From: Christiangramia sp.
GTDB taxonomy: Bacteria; Bacteroidota; Bacteroidia; Flavobacteriales; Flavobacteriaceae
Direction of reading: 5' to 3'
DNA length: 64,000 nt
NCBI RefSeq assembly: GCF_029937855.1
Contig: NZ_JAPYPC010000003.1
Span: 124,001-188,000 of the forward strand
Of the stretch, positions 1 to 9,864 are shown in pieces (position 1 is the first letter of the stretch; each line of letters opens with the position of its first letter). Position numbers and translations under genes: made by a program. The notes below the pieces were generated by a model. That model made no database searches and was not told the origin of the DNA. It saw only the letters and a list, made by a program, of their open reading frames with translations.

Positions 1-764
1 ATCTGAGCAAGTCTAAGATATGCCCAGGCTGGTGACTTAAGATCCTGATATCCAAAATTTTCAATATATTCTTCTAAGAGTTTTTTACCCTCTTTCAAAC
101 GTATTTCATAGATGGCAGCTGCTTCTCCTAGTTCATATTTTAGATAGTTTCTGGAAAGGAGTTCAGGCTGATTAGCCGCCGTACGAATCGCCTCCTCATA
201 TTTCTTTTTCGCAAGGTCCCGGTATTCCTGGGTTTTATAGATGTAAGCGTCAGCTAATAATGCATCCACCTCATTTAACCTATCCAAATCTGAAGCATAA
301 CTTTCAGCAATTGTTTTACTTCCACCAATAATACCAGGCAACTGCATATAAAGCTCCACCAATGCCCGACGGACTTCTTTATGCGTAGGATCGAGCTTGG
401 CAGCTTTTTTTAGATACTCTTTTATATCTCCCAATAATAAAGCAGCCTGAAATTTAGAACCATAATAAGCTTTCATACCCATAGCTCCTCCAAGCTTAAA
501 GTTATACATAGCATTTTCAGAATCCATTTCAACAAGTGTTTCGTAATATTCAATGGCTTCATCCCAATTTTTTTCAAAACTGGCAATATCTCCTAAATAT
601 TCGATGGATTTTGGCTCATCCTCATACTGTAGAAATACTTCCCGGGCTTTTTGAATTTCCCCGTTTTTGAGCATTTTTTCCGCAGAATTCAAACTGGTTT
701 GCGCCATTGAAATACCAGAAAAAAGGTAAAAAAAGCCGATCAGATACTTAAAATTTGTTAACAT
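1..764 (-). CDS. TPR-repeat exported protein (3' part cut by window edge)
   Basis: The reading frame is open from the ATG at 764 to the left window edge, about 254 codons, with no stop reached, so the C-terminus lies outside. The first 20 residues form a signal peptide ending near SMAQT. The rest is helical and TPR-like: it speaks of KARE, WDEAIEYYETLVE and similar A/Y/E-rich pairs of helices. Such proteins are periplasmic scaffolds; no enzymatic motif is visible and no partner can be named. It is divergent from the large adhesin gene at 943, with 178 bases between the two starts, so the two probably share a control region. Confidence is high that it is a gene and moderate for the TPR assignment. 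Confidence 0.8.
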   Translation of the reverse strand, partial: MLTNFKYLIGFFYLFSGISMAQTSLNSAEKMLKNGEIQKAREVFLQYEDEPKSIEYLGDIASFEKNWDEAIEYYETLVEMDSENAMYNFKLGGAMGMKAYYGSKFQAALLLGDIKEYLKKAAKLDPTHKEVRRALVELYMQLPGIIGGSKTIAESYASDLDRLNEVDALLADAYIYKTQEYRDLAKKKYEEAIRTAANQPELLSRNYLKYELGEAAAIYEIRLKEGKKLLEEYIENFGYQDLKSPAWAYLRLAQ

Positions 765-942
765 AAATATATTTTTTATAAATTTAGCACGCCCAAAGAG
801 TTGTTATTCAGCAAACTTAAGATAACATCTTAATTAATGTTTCTTAATTTAACTCGGCATATTAAAAATTATTTTAATATTTGTGCAGCTTTTTAATGAG
901 TTTTAACCGAATACAAATTTTTTGAATTTTAACACCTAGCCT

Positions 943-3900
943 ATGCAAAATTTTACTTTAGGGAGGAAAGGACTTAATTGGTTCCTTTTCGCCTTCATTT
1001 TATTTGTTGGCAGCTCGTCCTCTTATGGACAATGTGCCGACGTGAATGATGAGGATGCCGGTACAAATGGCAATCAGCAATCATATTGTTACCTTTCTAC
1101 CATTCAGGATTTATTAGAACAAGGTACAAATGATGGAGATCCAAATAGTGCCCCAGCAAACATTGAAATATATGAAACTGCTGACAGTACTAACGATACA
1201 GATCCTATAGACAGGGACGAACTTCTAACCAATGCCACAACTTACTTTTTCGGGGATTCCACAGATTCAAGTTGTACTAGAGTACCTGTTGAGGTAAGTG
1301 TTGATGCAGGTCCAACACCGCAGAATGAGATAACTGGAGGCAGAGATAGTTTTTCTATTTCTCCGTGCGAATCTGCAGGTTTTACCGCTCAGGAATTAGA
1401 AGACTTATTTACTGCTGATGCAGGTTATGAACTAGAAGTTTATGATATAGAATTTGGCGAAGTCGCTTTGGCGCCAGGAACTACTTTAACACCTGGAGAT
1501 AGTTATTTTGTAGGCCAGGTGGACGATGGCTCTGGTTCCAGATGTCCATCCACAAGAGCTGCAGTTGGCTATGACCCACTTGAATCGCCAGGACCAACCG
1601 CTGATGCTAATCAAACTTATTGCGAAGAAGCAACTGTAGCTGATTTAATGGCTTCAGGAACCGAACCAAATACTCAGGCAATTAGATGGTATAGAAGCCA
1701 GACTTCTAACTCTCCACTTGCAGATGATGTTGAACTTGTTAATGGAGAAGACTATTTTGCAGCGCAGGTTGTAAATGATAGAAACAGTCCGTTCCCTCCA
1801 TGTGAAACAGCATCTGGTGAAAGAACCAGAGTTGTAGTAACAATTATTGAAGGCCCGGATGCTGGAGAAGATAATACAGGCGTGGTTTGTGAGCCTGATG
1901 TAGAAGCTACATTTCCAAGTCTGGATGCTGTAGAAAACTTCTATTTGTCTCTTCTGGATGATGGAGTTCCTACTGACGGAACTTTTGAGCCAACTATAGC
2001 GCAAATCGTTGATGCTTATAATGCTGACGAAGATGGCCTTGGAGATTTTACAGTAACCTATACAATTGGAGAAGATTCATGTCAGGACTCTGTAGATCTA
2101 ACTATTCGAGTTATCGAGGAAGAACCTGCTAATGCAGGAACTTTTGATGATATTTCCGGAGTTTGTGCTGAAGATGAACCCATAGATCTGACAAGCCTTG
2201 AAAACAACGACCCTGATGCTACTTCAGGTGGAACTTTTACAGGAGAAGGAGTATCAAATAATGAATTCGACCCTTCAATTGGCGAAGGTGAATACACAAT
2301 CACCTATACCGTAGATGAAAACTCCGAACCCTGTACTTCAGGATCTGACTCTACTACTTTTACAATTACCGTAAATGACGCAAATGCGGGTGAAGACATA
2401 TCAGACACTGTTTGTAGTTCAGATATTGAAGACCCCAGTAGTTTCCAGGCTCAATTTGCTTCATATTTGGAGGGAAGGGATACTGACGGTACTTTCGATC
2501 CAGCTTTAGAAGATTTATACGCTCAATATCAAAACGATTTAGCTTCAGATAATCTTCCTCAAACTTATGATGTAACTTATACGGTTACCGATGGAAGTTG
2601 TGAAGATCAGGCTACAATATCAGTTACTGTAAATCCTTCTCCAGATGCGGGGGAAGATGGAACTGCTAATTTAGAATCTACAGATGATCCTGTTCAACTT
2701 TTTGATTATCTGGGAGGAACTCCAGACGAAGGAGGGACATGGAGTCCGGGAGATGGAACTTTCGATCCTGCCACTGATACTCCTGGAACCTTTACCTACA
2801 CCGTGAGCAATTCTTTTGGTTGTGAAGACTCAGCTACAGTCACAGTGACAGTTGATGAAGAATGTGCGGGAGTTACAGCAGGAAGCGACAATACCGGAGT
2901 GGTATGTGAAACAGATGTACAGGAAACTTTCCCATCGAACGATGAGGTCAGAAAATTTTATCTAGGTCTTTTAGACGAAGGTGTTCCAACTGATGGAACT
3001 TTCAATCCTACCATCCAACAGATCATTGACCAATATCAAGCTGATGAAGACGGATTAGGTGATTTTACCACTACCTATACCATTAATGTAGATGGTTGTG
3101 AAGATTCTACAGAACTCACGGTAAGTATAGTAGCTCCTGAACCAGCCAATGCTGGTGAAGATGTAAACCTGACTTTCTGTACCGGAGATGAAGACCAGAA
3201 TTTATATATATTCTTAAGTGAAGACGCCAATAACGATGGTACTTTTGAAGGCTATCCTGATGGTATTTTCAGCCCTTCTTCAGAAGGTGCAGGAACATAT
3301 ACTGTTACTTATACGGTGGATGAATCTACCGGTTGCGTAACGGGGTCAGATTCTGCTACTTTTAATATAACTGTAAATGAAGGTGATGCTGATGCGGGAG
3401 AAGATGGGTTCGTAGAACTGGCTCCAACAGATGACCCTGTGGATCTGTTTGATTTCCTAGGTGGAACTCCAGATGAAGGAGGAACATGGAGCCCGGGTGA
3501 TGGAACCTTCGATCCTGCGACTGATACTGCTGGAACTTTCACTTATACCGTTAGTGATGGAGAATGTACAGATTCTGCTACTGTTACAGTAACACTAACT
3601 TCTGAAGAATGTGACGCAGGAAGCGATAATACCGGAGTGGTATGTGATACAGATGTACAGGAAACTTTCTCTTCAAATGATGAGGTTAGAAAATACTATC
3701 TGGGCCTTTTAGACGAAGGTGTACCAACCAATGGTACATTTAACCCCACCATCCAACAGATCATTGATCAATATCAGGCTGATGAAGACGGATTAGGCGA
3801 CTTTACAACTACCTATACCATTAATGTAGATGGTTGTGAAGATTCTGCTGACCTGACTGTGAGAATTATAGAAGAAGGGCCTGCAAATGCCGGAAGCTTT

Positions 3901-6213
3901 GATAATATTGAGGATGTATGTTCAGATGAAGATCCTATAGACCTTACATCTTTAACTAATAATGATCCCGATGCTACCATTGGGGGTACATTTAGTGGTG
4001 AAGGAGTTACAGATAACGAATTTGATCCATCAATAGGTGAAGGCACTTATACCATCACTTATTCGGTAGACGACACGACACCATGTACGACTGGTTCTGA
4101 TGACACCTCTTTTACAATTACTGTAATCGATGCGCCTGTTAGTGCAAGCATCAATAGAACTTTATGTGTAACAGATGCGAGAGATTTAATTTCTGATCCT
4201 GCAGCTGGTTTTGCATTCTTACAAAACCTGGTAGAAGAAGCTGGAGTTGAAGATTTTGATGCTGATAATTTTAATGATGAAGCCTTTGCTGAAGCTACCA
4301 GATTATCCAACTTTATAGATTCACCAACTTCAGATTCTGAAACATTCAATTTTGAATATACCGATCCTTCAGATTCTGTGTGTGGGGATGGCGTTATTAG
4401 CATTGCTATCACCATCAATGATCTAAGAGATGCTGAAGCCGGAGATATAGAAGATCAAACTGTTTGTGAAGCAAGCGGAATGATCGACTTAACAGATTTC
4501 TTTACTGATGAAACTGTTCCTGGTGGAACTTTCAGCGGAACGGGTGTAGAGGATGGAATGTTCGATTCTTCTCTCGGATCTAATGAAGATGGTTATGAAA
4601 TCACTTACACCGTAGATGATTCTACAGAGTGTGTAACTGAAGGAACCAGTGACTCAACTACTTTCACGATATTTATTGACGCTTCAGTAGATGCTGGAGA
4701 ATCAAATAGTACTAGTGTATGTAGAGCTGAAGTTGATGAATTATTTCCAAATAATACCTCCGTTAGAAATTTCTATCTTAATTTATTGGACGAAGGAGTC
4801 TCTAGAAATGGAACTTTTGCTCCAACTATTCAGGAAATAATTGATGCTTATAATGCAAATGCAGATCAGGATGAGTTTAGCACTACCTACACAATTTCAA
4901 ACGGAACTTGTTCAGATAGCGTGGAATTAACGATAAACCTTTTCGATGCAATTCCTGCTGAAATTGGAGATATTGCTAATCCAGACCCTATTTGTAGAAA
5001 TGCTGACGATATAGACCTATTCTCTTTCCTTCCTGAAGATGCAAATCCAAACGGAACCTTCGAAGGTTATGAGGAAGGTACTTTCAGCCCAGGAATGGCA
5101 GGTGTAGGTTCATTTGAAATCACATATACGCTTACAGAAGATTCTCCATGTACTGAAGGAGAAGCATCTGCTACCTTTACCATTACAGTAACTGAATCTG
5201 CTTTTGCAGGAGAAGATATGGATCTTAGCGTTTGTATGAGCGATGAAGTTCAAAACCTATTCGATTTTATTTCAGTAGATGCTGATAATAATGGAGAATT
5301 CACACTGGATGGCGAGGTGATCGCTGATGGATTGATGAACCCTGCAGATTTCGAAGCTGGTGAATACGAAGTAATTTATACAGTAGAGGCGATTAATGAC
5401 TGTGGTGATGATACCGCAACCTTTACGGTTACCGTTGAGGAGGCACCAGATGCACCAACAGTTGATGGCAACCCATTCAACTTCTGCGCAACAGACGATG
5501 CTACTGTGGCTGATCTTTCAGCAACAGGAACTAATCTAACATACTATTCAGATGAAGCGCTTAGTATGATGGTTGCTGAAGAAGATACTTTAGTTGCAGG
5601 AACTTATTATGTGACTCAACGAGGTGATGATGGTACTTGCGAATCTGAAGCTGCTGAAATAACAGTAAATATCAATGATGCAGCAACTCCAACAATTTCA
5701 GATGCTAATCCAACTTTCTGTGAATTTAATGATCCAACTGTAGCAGATCTTACAGATTTAATTAATGAAACAGGTACAATTACCTGGTATGATTCTGAAG
5801 ATGGAGACAATGCCCTAAGTAGCGGAACACCTTTACAGGATGGAGTAACTTATTACGCAACATTATTCGATACAGAAACAGGATGTGAGAGCTCTATAAG
5901 ATTGGCAGTTTCAGTAAGTATAGAGTGTGATTTCTTCATCCCTGAAGGATTTTCGCCTAATGGAGATGGACTAAATGACACATTTGATATAAGATTTATC
6001 GAAGACATATATCCTAATTACACTATGGAGATCCGTAATAGAAATGGTGATTTGGTTTACAAAGGAAACCGAAATTCCCCAAACTGGGATGGAACCAGTA
6101 CCGAAGGTTCTTTAGGAAATGGTGTTCTACCGGTAGGAGCTTACTTCTACTATATAGACTTTAACGATGGTACCACTGAGCCCGCAAGAGGAACTGTATA
6201 CTTAAGTAGATAA
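943..6213 (+). CDS. Giant secreted repeat adhesin with type IX (type B) sorting domain
   Basis: A 1756-residue, very acidic exported protein. Residues 1-30 are a signal peptide (hydrophobic LFAFILFVG, cleavage near SSSYGQ). The body is a chain of about 80-residue Ig/PKD-like units rich in D, T and G with one or two cysteines each. One unit type (GVVCxxDV, LLDxGVP, DGTFxPTI) recurs near residues 306, 646, 891 and 1250. A second (GGTPDEGGTWSPGDGTFDPA) occurs near 567 and 814, a third near 396 and 979. The last 94 residues (from IPEGFSPNGDGLNDTFDI) match the gliding-motility-associated C-terminal domain that directs type IX secretion of type B substrates. The next gene encodes the PorP/SprF partner usual for this class. 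By analogy with SprB it is likely a cell-surface adhesin; ligand unknown. Confidence 0.9.
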   Translation: MQNFTLGRKGLNWFLFAFILFVGSSSSYGQCADVNDEDAGTNGNQQSYCYLSTIQDLLEQGTNDGDPNSAPANIEIYETADSTNDTDPIDRDELLTNATTYFFGDSTDSSCTRVPVEVSVDAGPTPQNEITGGRDSFSISPCESAGFTAQELEDLFTADAGYELEVYDIEFGEVALAPGTTLTPGDSYFVGQVDDGSGSRCPSTRAAVGYDPLESPGPTADANQTYCEEATVADLMASGTEPNTQAIRWYRSQTSNSPLADDVELVNGEDYFAAQVVNDRNSPFPPCETASGERTRVVVTIIEGPDAGEDNTGVVCEPDVEATFPSLDAVENFYLSLLDDGVPTDGTFEPTIAQIVDAYNADEDGLGDFTVTYTIGEDSCQDSVDLTIRVIEEEPANAGTFDDISGVCAEDEPIDLTSLENNDPDATSGGTFTGEGVSNNEFDPSIGEGEYTITYTVDENSEPCTSGSDSTTFTITVNDANAGEDISDTVCSSDIEDPSSFQAQFASYLEGRDTDGTFDPALEDLYAQYQNDLASDNLPQTYDVTYTVTDGSCEDQATISVTVNPSPDAGEDGTANLESTDDPVQLFDYLGGTPDEGGTWSPGDGTFDPATDTPGTFTYTVSNSFGCEDSATVTVTVDEECAGVTAGSDNTGVVCETDVQETFPSNDEVRKFYLGLLDEGVPTDGTFNPTIQQIIDQYQADEDGLGDFTTTYTINVDGCEDSTELTVSIVAPEPANAGEDVNLTFCTGDEDQNLYIFLSEDANNDGTFEGYPDGIFSPSSEGAGTYTVTYTVDESTGCVTGSDSATFNITVNEGDADAGEDGFVELAPTDDPVDLFDFLGGTPDEGGTWSPGDGTFDPATDTAGTFTYTVSDGECTDSATVTVTLTSEECDAGSDNTGVVCDTDVQETFSSNDEVRKYYLGLLDEGVPTNGTFNPTIQQIIDQYQADEDGLGDFTTTYTINVDGCEDSADLTVRIIEEGPANAGSFDNIEDVCSDEDPIDLTSLTNNDPDATIGGTFSGEGVTDNEFDPSIGEGTYTITYSVDDTTPCTTGSDDTSFTITVIDAPVSASINRTLCVTDARDLISDPAAGFAFLQNLVEEAGVEDFDADNFNDEAFAEATRLSNFIDSPTSDSETFNFEYTDPSDSVCGDGVISIAITINDLRDAEAGDIEDQTVCEASGMIDLTDFFTDETVPGGTFSGTGVEDGMFDSSLGSNEDGYEITYTVDDSTECVTEGTSDSTTFTIFIDASVDAGESNSTSVCRAEVDELFPNNTSVRNFYLNLLDEGVSRNGTFAPTIQEIIDAYNANADQDEFSTTYTISNGTCSDSVELTINLFDAIPAEIGDIANPDPICRNADDIDLFSFLPEDANPNGTFEGYEEGTFSPGMAGVGSFEITYTLTEDSPCTEGEASATFTITVTESAFAGEDMDLSVCMSDEVQNLFDFISVDADNNGEFTLDGEVIADGLMNPADFEAGEYEVIYTVEAINDCGDDTATFTVTVEEAPDAPTVDGNPFNFCATDDATVADLSATGTNLTYYSDEALSMMVAEEDTLVAGTYYVTQRGDDGTCESEAAEITVNINDAATPTISDANPTFCEFNDPTVADLTDLINETGTITWYDSEDGDNALSSGTPLQDGVTYYATLFDTETGCESSIRLAVSVSIECDFFIPEGFSPNGDGLNDTFDIRFIEDIYPNYTMEIRNRNGDLVYKGNRNSPNWDGTSTEGSLGNGVLPVGAYFYYIDFNDGTTEPARGTVYLSR

Positions 6214-6235
6214 TTAGGATAAACAAGAGAACGAA

Positions 6236-7171
6236 ATGAAAAAAATAATCACAAAATATTTATTATTCGCAGGCATTATCCTTTTTTCTATAAAAGGATT
6301 AGCCCAGCAAGATCCACTTTTCACTCAGTATATGTATAACATGAGTGTGATGAATCCTGCTTACGCAACGGACGATCCGGGAATGTTAAACCTGGGTGGA
6401 ATTTATAGAATGCAATGGACAGATGTTGATGGTGCACCTCGCACCCTCAACTTCTTTGCCCACACTCCTGTGAGTGAGAGGGTTGAATTAGGACTTACGG
6501 TAGTACATGATGAAATTGGAAATGTTGAGAACACAAACAACATTACAGCAGATTTCGCCTATGTAATTCCAACCGGTGAAACCACCAACCTATCTTTTGG
6601 TGCTAAAGCTGGTATCACAACTTATGATGCAGATTTATCGCAATTAGTAGTTAATGATCCTAACGATCCCGCATTTGCAAACAACATCAATGAGGTATTT
6701 CCAGTATTTGGAGTTGGCGCTTTTTGGTTTGGAGATAAACACTATTTAGGTGTTTCTGCTCCCAACCTGCTTACTTCAGATCATTTGGACGAAAGTCAGT
6801 TACTTCGTGATCGTGGTTCAGAAGAAATTCACTATTATTTAACTGGTGGTTATGTCTTTGACATAGGAGAGAACTTCAAATTAAAACCATCAACCATGGT
6901 AAGAGGAGTACAAGGAGCTCCACTTTCTGTTGATGTAAATGCTAACGTTTTATTATACGATAGACTTGAAGCAGGTGTAGGTTATAGATTCGATGAAACT
7001 GTAACTGGTTTGGTGAACTTCAGAGTGACTCCAGGCCTTAGAATAGGATATGCATATGATTATCCTACCTACGATTTAAGTAACGATGGGTCACATGAGA
7101 TCATGCTTTTATTTGATCTGGATCTATTCGGACTTAAAAAAGGATATGACAAATCACCTAGATTCTTCTAA
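6236..7171 (+). CDS. PorP/SprF family type IX secretion membrane protein
   Basis: A 311-residue outer-membrane beta-barrel. It has a signal peptide (LLFAGIILFSIKGLAQQ) followed at once by the family signature DPLFTQYMYNMSVMNPAYA, then alternating strands, and ends with an aromatic Phe-Phe as outer-membrane proteins do. PorP/SprF proteins are needed for secretion or surface attachment of specific type B substrates, and the substrate is normally encoded next door, here the adhesin 22 bases upstream. The OmpA-like gene follows after 12 bases, so the three form one operon. Function is inferred from family and context. Confidence 0.92.
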   Translation: MKKIITKYLLFAGIILFSIKGLAQQDPLFTQYMYNMSVMNPAYATDDPGMLNLGGIYRMQWTDVDGAPRTLNFFAHTPVSERVELGLTVVHDEIGNVENTNNITADFAYVIPTGETTNLSFGAKAGITTYDADLSQLVVNDPNDPAFANNINEVFPVFGVGAFWFGDKHYLGVSAPNLLTSDHLDESQLLRDRGSEEIHYYLTGGYVFDIGENFKLKPSTMVRGVQGAPLSVDVNANVLLYDRLEAGVGYRFDETVTGLVNFRVTPGLRIGYAYDYPTYDLSNDGSHEIMLLFDLDLFGLKKGYDKSPRFF

Positions 7172-7183
7172 AACCCGACTAAC

Positions 7184-8863
7184 ATGAAAAATATATATAG
7201 TACACTTTTAATAATTTTTGTAAGTATCACTGCGTTCGGGCAAAAGTCTGATATTAGGGATGGAAACAAGTTTTTCGCCCAGGCTGCTTATATCGATGCT
7301 GCTGATGCTTACGAGAACGTAAATGATAAATCTCAGGAGGTTCTTCAAAATCTGGGAGACTCTTATTTCTATACTAACCAGATGCAAAATGCAGCTGAAG
7401 TATACGAATTGTTGTTCTTAAGACATGAAGGATCCATAGAACCTGAGTATCAGTTTAGATATGCCCACACTTTAATGGCTGCGGGTAATTACGTAAAAGC
7501 TGATGAATTAATGAATGAATTAACTGGTGAAAGCTGGGAGCATGAAGAATTTGCAAGTGAACTGGATACCATGGTTCCTCACAAATTCAAGTACGATCAG
7601 GTGATGAACAATCAGTCTTCTTCAGACTTCGGGATTGGATTCTACGGCGATCGCGTTGCTTTTGCTTCCACAAGAAACCAGGAGCGCCCGGTTTATCCCT
7701 GGAATAAACTTCCAACTTTAGACCTCTATAGTGCTGAAATGAATGACGAAGGAGAAATGACAGATATCGTTCTTTTCTCTGATGCTATCAATACTGATGA
7801 GCATGAAAGTTCAGCTACCTTCAGCCAGGATGGTACAGTGATGTTCTTTGACAGAACAAATGAGGATAGAGTGAAAAATGAAAATGACGTTCGTGTGGCA
7901 CACATCAGCCTTTACCGTGCTGAAAATGTAGATGGTGAATGGACCAATGTTGAGAAATTACCATTCAGTAGCGAAGAATATTCAGTTGAACATCCAAGCT
8001 TAAGTGCTGACGGAAGTAAACTATACTTTGCCAGTGATATGCCAGGCGGTAGCGGATCTTTTGATATCTACGTTGTAGATGTAAATGAAGATGGGACTTA
8101 CGGACCACCTCAAAATTTAGGACCCGGAGTAAACACTGCACATAGAGAGCAATTCCCATTCATTAGTGAGGAAGATGTTCTTTACTTTACCTCAGATGGC
8201 CACCAGGGATTTGGAAATCTTGATATTTTCAGAACTGAAGGTGATTTTTCTGAAGTTGAAAATCTTGGAGAGTCTATTAACAGTGGAAATGATGATTTTG
8301 CTTTCGTAATTAAAGAAAGTGAAGAAATGGGCTATTTCGCTTCAAACCGAAGAGGAACTGATAACCTTTACCAATTTACCCGTGAGGAAAATGAGATCAT
8401 TGAAGCTCCTACAGTAACTGATGAGACAAGCGGACAGGATGTTATTCCTATCGATGGAAGTAAAATCTACTTCGACTTTGACAAAGCTACCATTAAGCCA
8501 GAATCTAAACCGGTTCTAGACTCTGTAGTGACTTATATGAATGATTATCCAAACATTAAAGTAAAGGTGGAATCTCATGCCGACGCAAGAGGATCTGACC
8601 AGTATAACATGGCACTGTCAAAAAGAAGAGCTGCTTCTACCGTAGAGTACCTTGTTGAAAAAGGTATAGACAGAGGAAGATTAACTTCTGAAGGATATGG
8701 TGAAAACAGACCTGTTAACGATTGTACCGAACCAACAGGTTGTACAAATGAGCAATATGCTAAAAACCGTAGAAGTGTATTTGTAGTATCTAACCGAAAT
8801 AGATCTATGAATGAAAACACTAATATGGACGATTCGGAAATGGAAGATCAAGACGAAAACTAA
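7184..8863 (+). CDS. TPR-PD40-OmpA family envelope protein
   Basis: A 559-residue exported protein with three parts. After a signal peptide (LLIIFVSITAFGQ) come TPR-like helices (about 20-130), then a WD40-like PD40 propeller with FASTRN, LYFASDMPGG and LYFTSDGHQG blades (about 150-390), then an OmpA peptidoglycan-binding domain (about 428-535; FDFDKATIKPESKPVLDSV and VESHADARGSDQYNMALSKR). A short polar tail follows. This protein type regularly follows PorP/SprF and a type B substrate, and probably anchors the complex to peptidoglycan. It ends the operon; a strong terminator lies 36 bases after the stop. The role is inferred. Confidence 0.9.
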   Translation: MKNIYSTLLIIFVSITAFGQKSDIRDGNKFFAQAAYIDAADAYENVNDKSQEVLQNLGDSYFYTNQMQNAAEVYELLFLRHEGSIEPEYQFRYAHTLMAAGNYVKADELMNELTGESWEHEEFASELDTMVPHKFKYDQVMNNQSSSDFGIGFYGDRVAFASTRNQERPVYPWNKLPTLDLYSAEMNDEGEMTDIVLFSDAINTDEHESSATFSQDGTVMFFDRTNEDRVKNENDVRVAHISLYRAENVDGEWTNVEKLPFSSEEYSVEHPSLSADGSKLYFASDMPGGSGSFDIYVVDVNEDGTYGPPQNLGPGVNTAHREQFPFISEEDVLYFTSDGHQGFGNLDIFRTEGDFSEVENLGESINSGNDDFAFVIKESEEMGYFASNRRGTDNLYQFTREENEIIEAPTVTDETSGQDVIPIDGSKIYFDFDKATIKPESKPVLDSVVTYMNDYPNIKVKVESHADARGSDQYNMALSKRRAASTVEYLVEKGIDRGRLTSEGYGENRPVNDCTEPTGCTNEQYAKNRRSVFVVSNRNRSMNENTNMDDSEMEDQDEN

Positions 8864-8898
8864 GTTTTCTAACTGATACTAACTAACCAATCAAAAAG

Positions 8899-8935
8899 TG
8901 AAAAGCCCCGCAAATTGTGGGGCTTTTCTATTTTA
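8899..8935 (+). terminator. Rho-independent terminator of the adhesin operon
   Basis: A 10-bp perfect stem GAAAAGCCCC / GGGGCTTTTC with a 9-base loop, followed by a T-rich tract. It lies 36 bases after the OmpA-like gene. Confidence 0.85.
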
Positions 8936-9282
8936 TATAAGTAGTGCATAATAATTTCCTTCACCCGAATTGGAACATTTTATATAATGGCATGTATAAT
9001 TAACATCAGGAATTAACCTATTCGGAATAATTTAAAACTTCCAATGACAAGCTTTACTATTCTAACTATTCCTTAACCTGAAAATTTTCAATAAAAAACG
9101 AGTTTGAAATAATTTATTTTAAAGCTTTCGGGATTTAGCCTTTATTTCAAACAGCAAAGAAGCCTAAATTATATCGGTCCCGGTTCGTATGTTAGGGGAG
9201 GTAAGGAGGCCGATTTGTCGGCTTAGTTTTGATTTGTTAATCAAGTTAATAATTTCTTTTTAAGGCTAACTTCTATTGGCCA
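8936..9282. other. Gene-free stretch with competing hairpins
   Basis: No convincing reading frame on either strand. At 9173-9214 ATCGG pairs with CCGAT around an inner TCCC/GGGA stem. The last bases of that stem also form an alternative hairpin GCCGA-tttg-TCGGC at 9209-9222 followed by TTAGTTTT. The two folds exclude each other. No gene follows on the + strand for 3 kb, so a riboswitch-like role has no evident target; it may be a decayed repeat. Confidence 0.4.
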
Positions 9283-9821
9283 CTAACAATTATTAGCTAC
9301 TGGCCGATTTAGTTCAAAAATTATGTTATCTATATTATTTTGATCATTTCGTTTCTCATTTAGAAGAAAGTTATTTTTAATTAAAAGACTTATTGAATTT
9401 CTATTTTGTTTTTGTGTAAATGCCTCTACCTTTTCAAGATTCAATATTTGAAAACCAAAGTTTAGAATTGCCATCATTGATTCATTCATAATACCTTTAT
9501 TCTGAAATTTCGGATCTAGATCATATCTGATTTCTCAGTTTTTTCGTCTTCTGAAAAATTCCAAAGACAAATTGAACCAATCATTTTTTCGTCTTCTTTT
9601 AATGTAATACTCCAGTAAAATAACTGGTCGTTTTTAATCTTTAATTTAGTTTTTTCAATAAATTTAATTGCTTTTTGTTTTGTATCAGCATTTTCACGTT
9701 TTACAAACTGGTTCACAATTTTATCGGAACGTAAATAAGAAATACTTTCCCAATCAGATTTTTCTAATTTTCTAAGAAACAATCTTTTTGTGTCTAGCTG
9801 GGGAAATTTTTTCTTTTTCAT
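9283..9821 (-). pseudogene. GNAT acetyltransferase broken by a one-base frameshift
   Basis: Two adjoining minus-strand frames together make one normal 179-residue GNAT N-acetyltransferase of the RimJ/RimL type. The first part (start 9821) reads TKRLFLRKLEKSDWESISYLR and runs to IGSICLWNF, then stops at 9516. The second part carries the acetyl-CoA loop and C-terminus: YDLDPKFQNKGIMNESM, VEAFTQKQNRNSISLLIK. The join lies near 9515-9525, where adding one base would restore KSGYDLDP. Either the gene is dead or the base is a sequencing error. It lies alone between the adhesin operon and the DUF4136 gene. Confidence 0.8.
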
Positions 9822-9864
9822 GTTTTAATTTTGTCAGAGGCTTGCAGCTAACTTGATTATAAGA

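Noticed and set aside
3309-4418. Several minus-strand Ser/Pro/Val-rich frames inside the adhesin gene
   Set aside because: Antisense of a repetitive Asp/Thr-rich protein; they repeat exactly as the repeats do.
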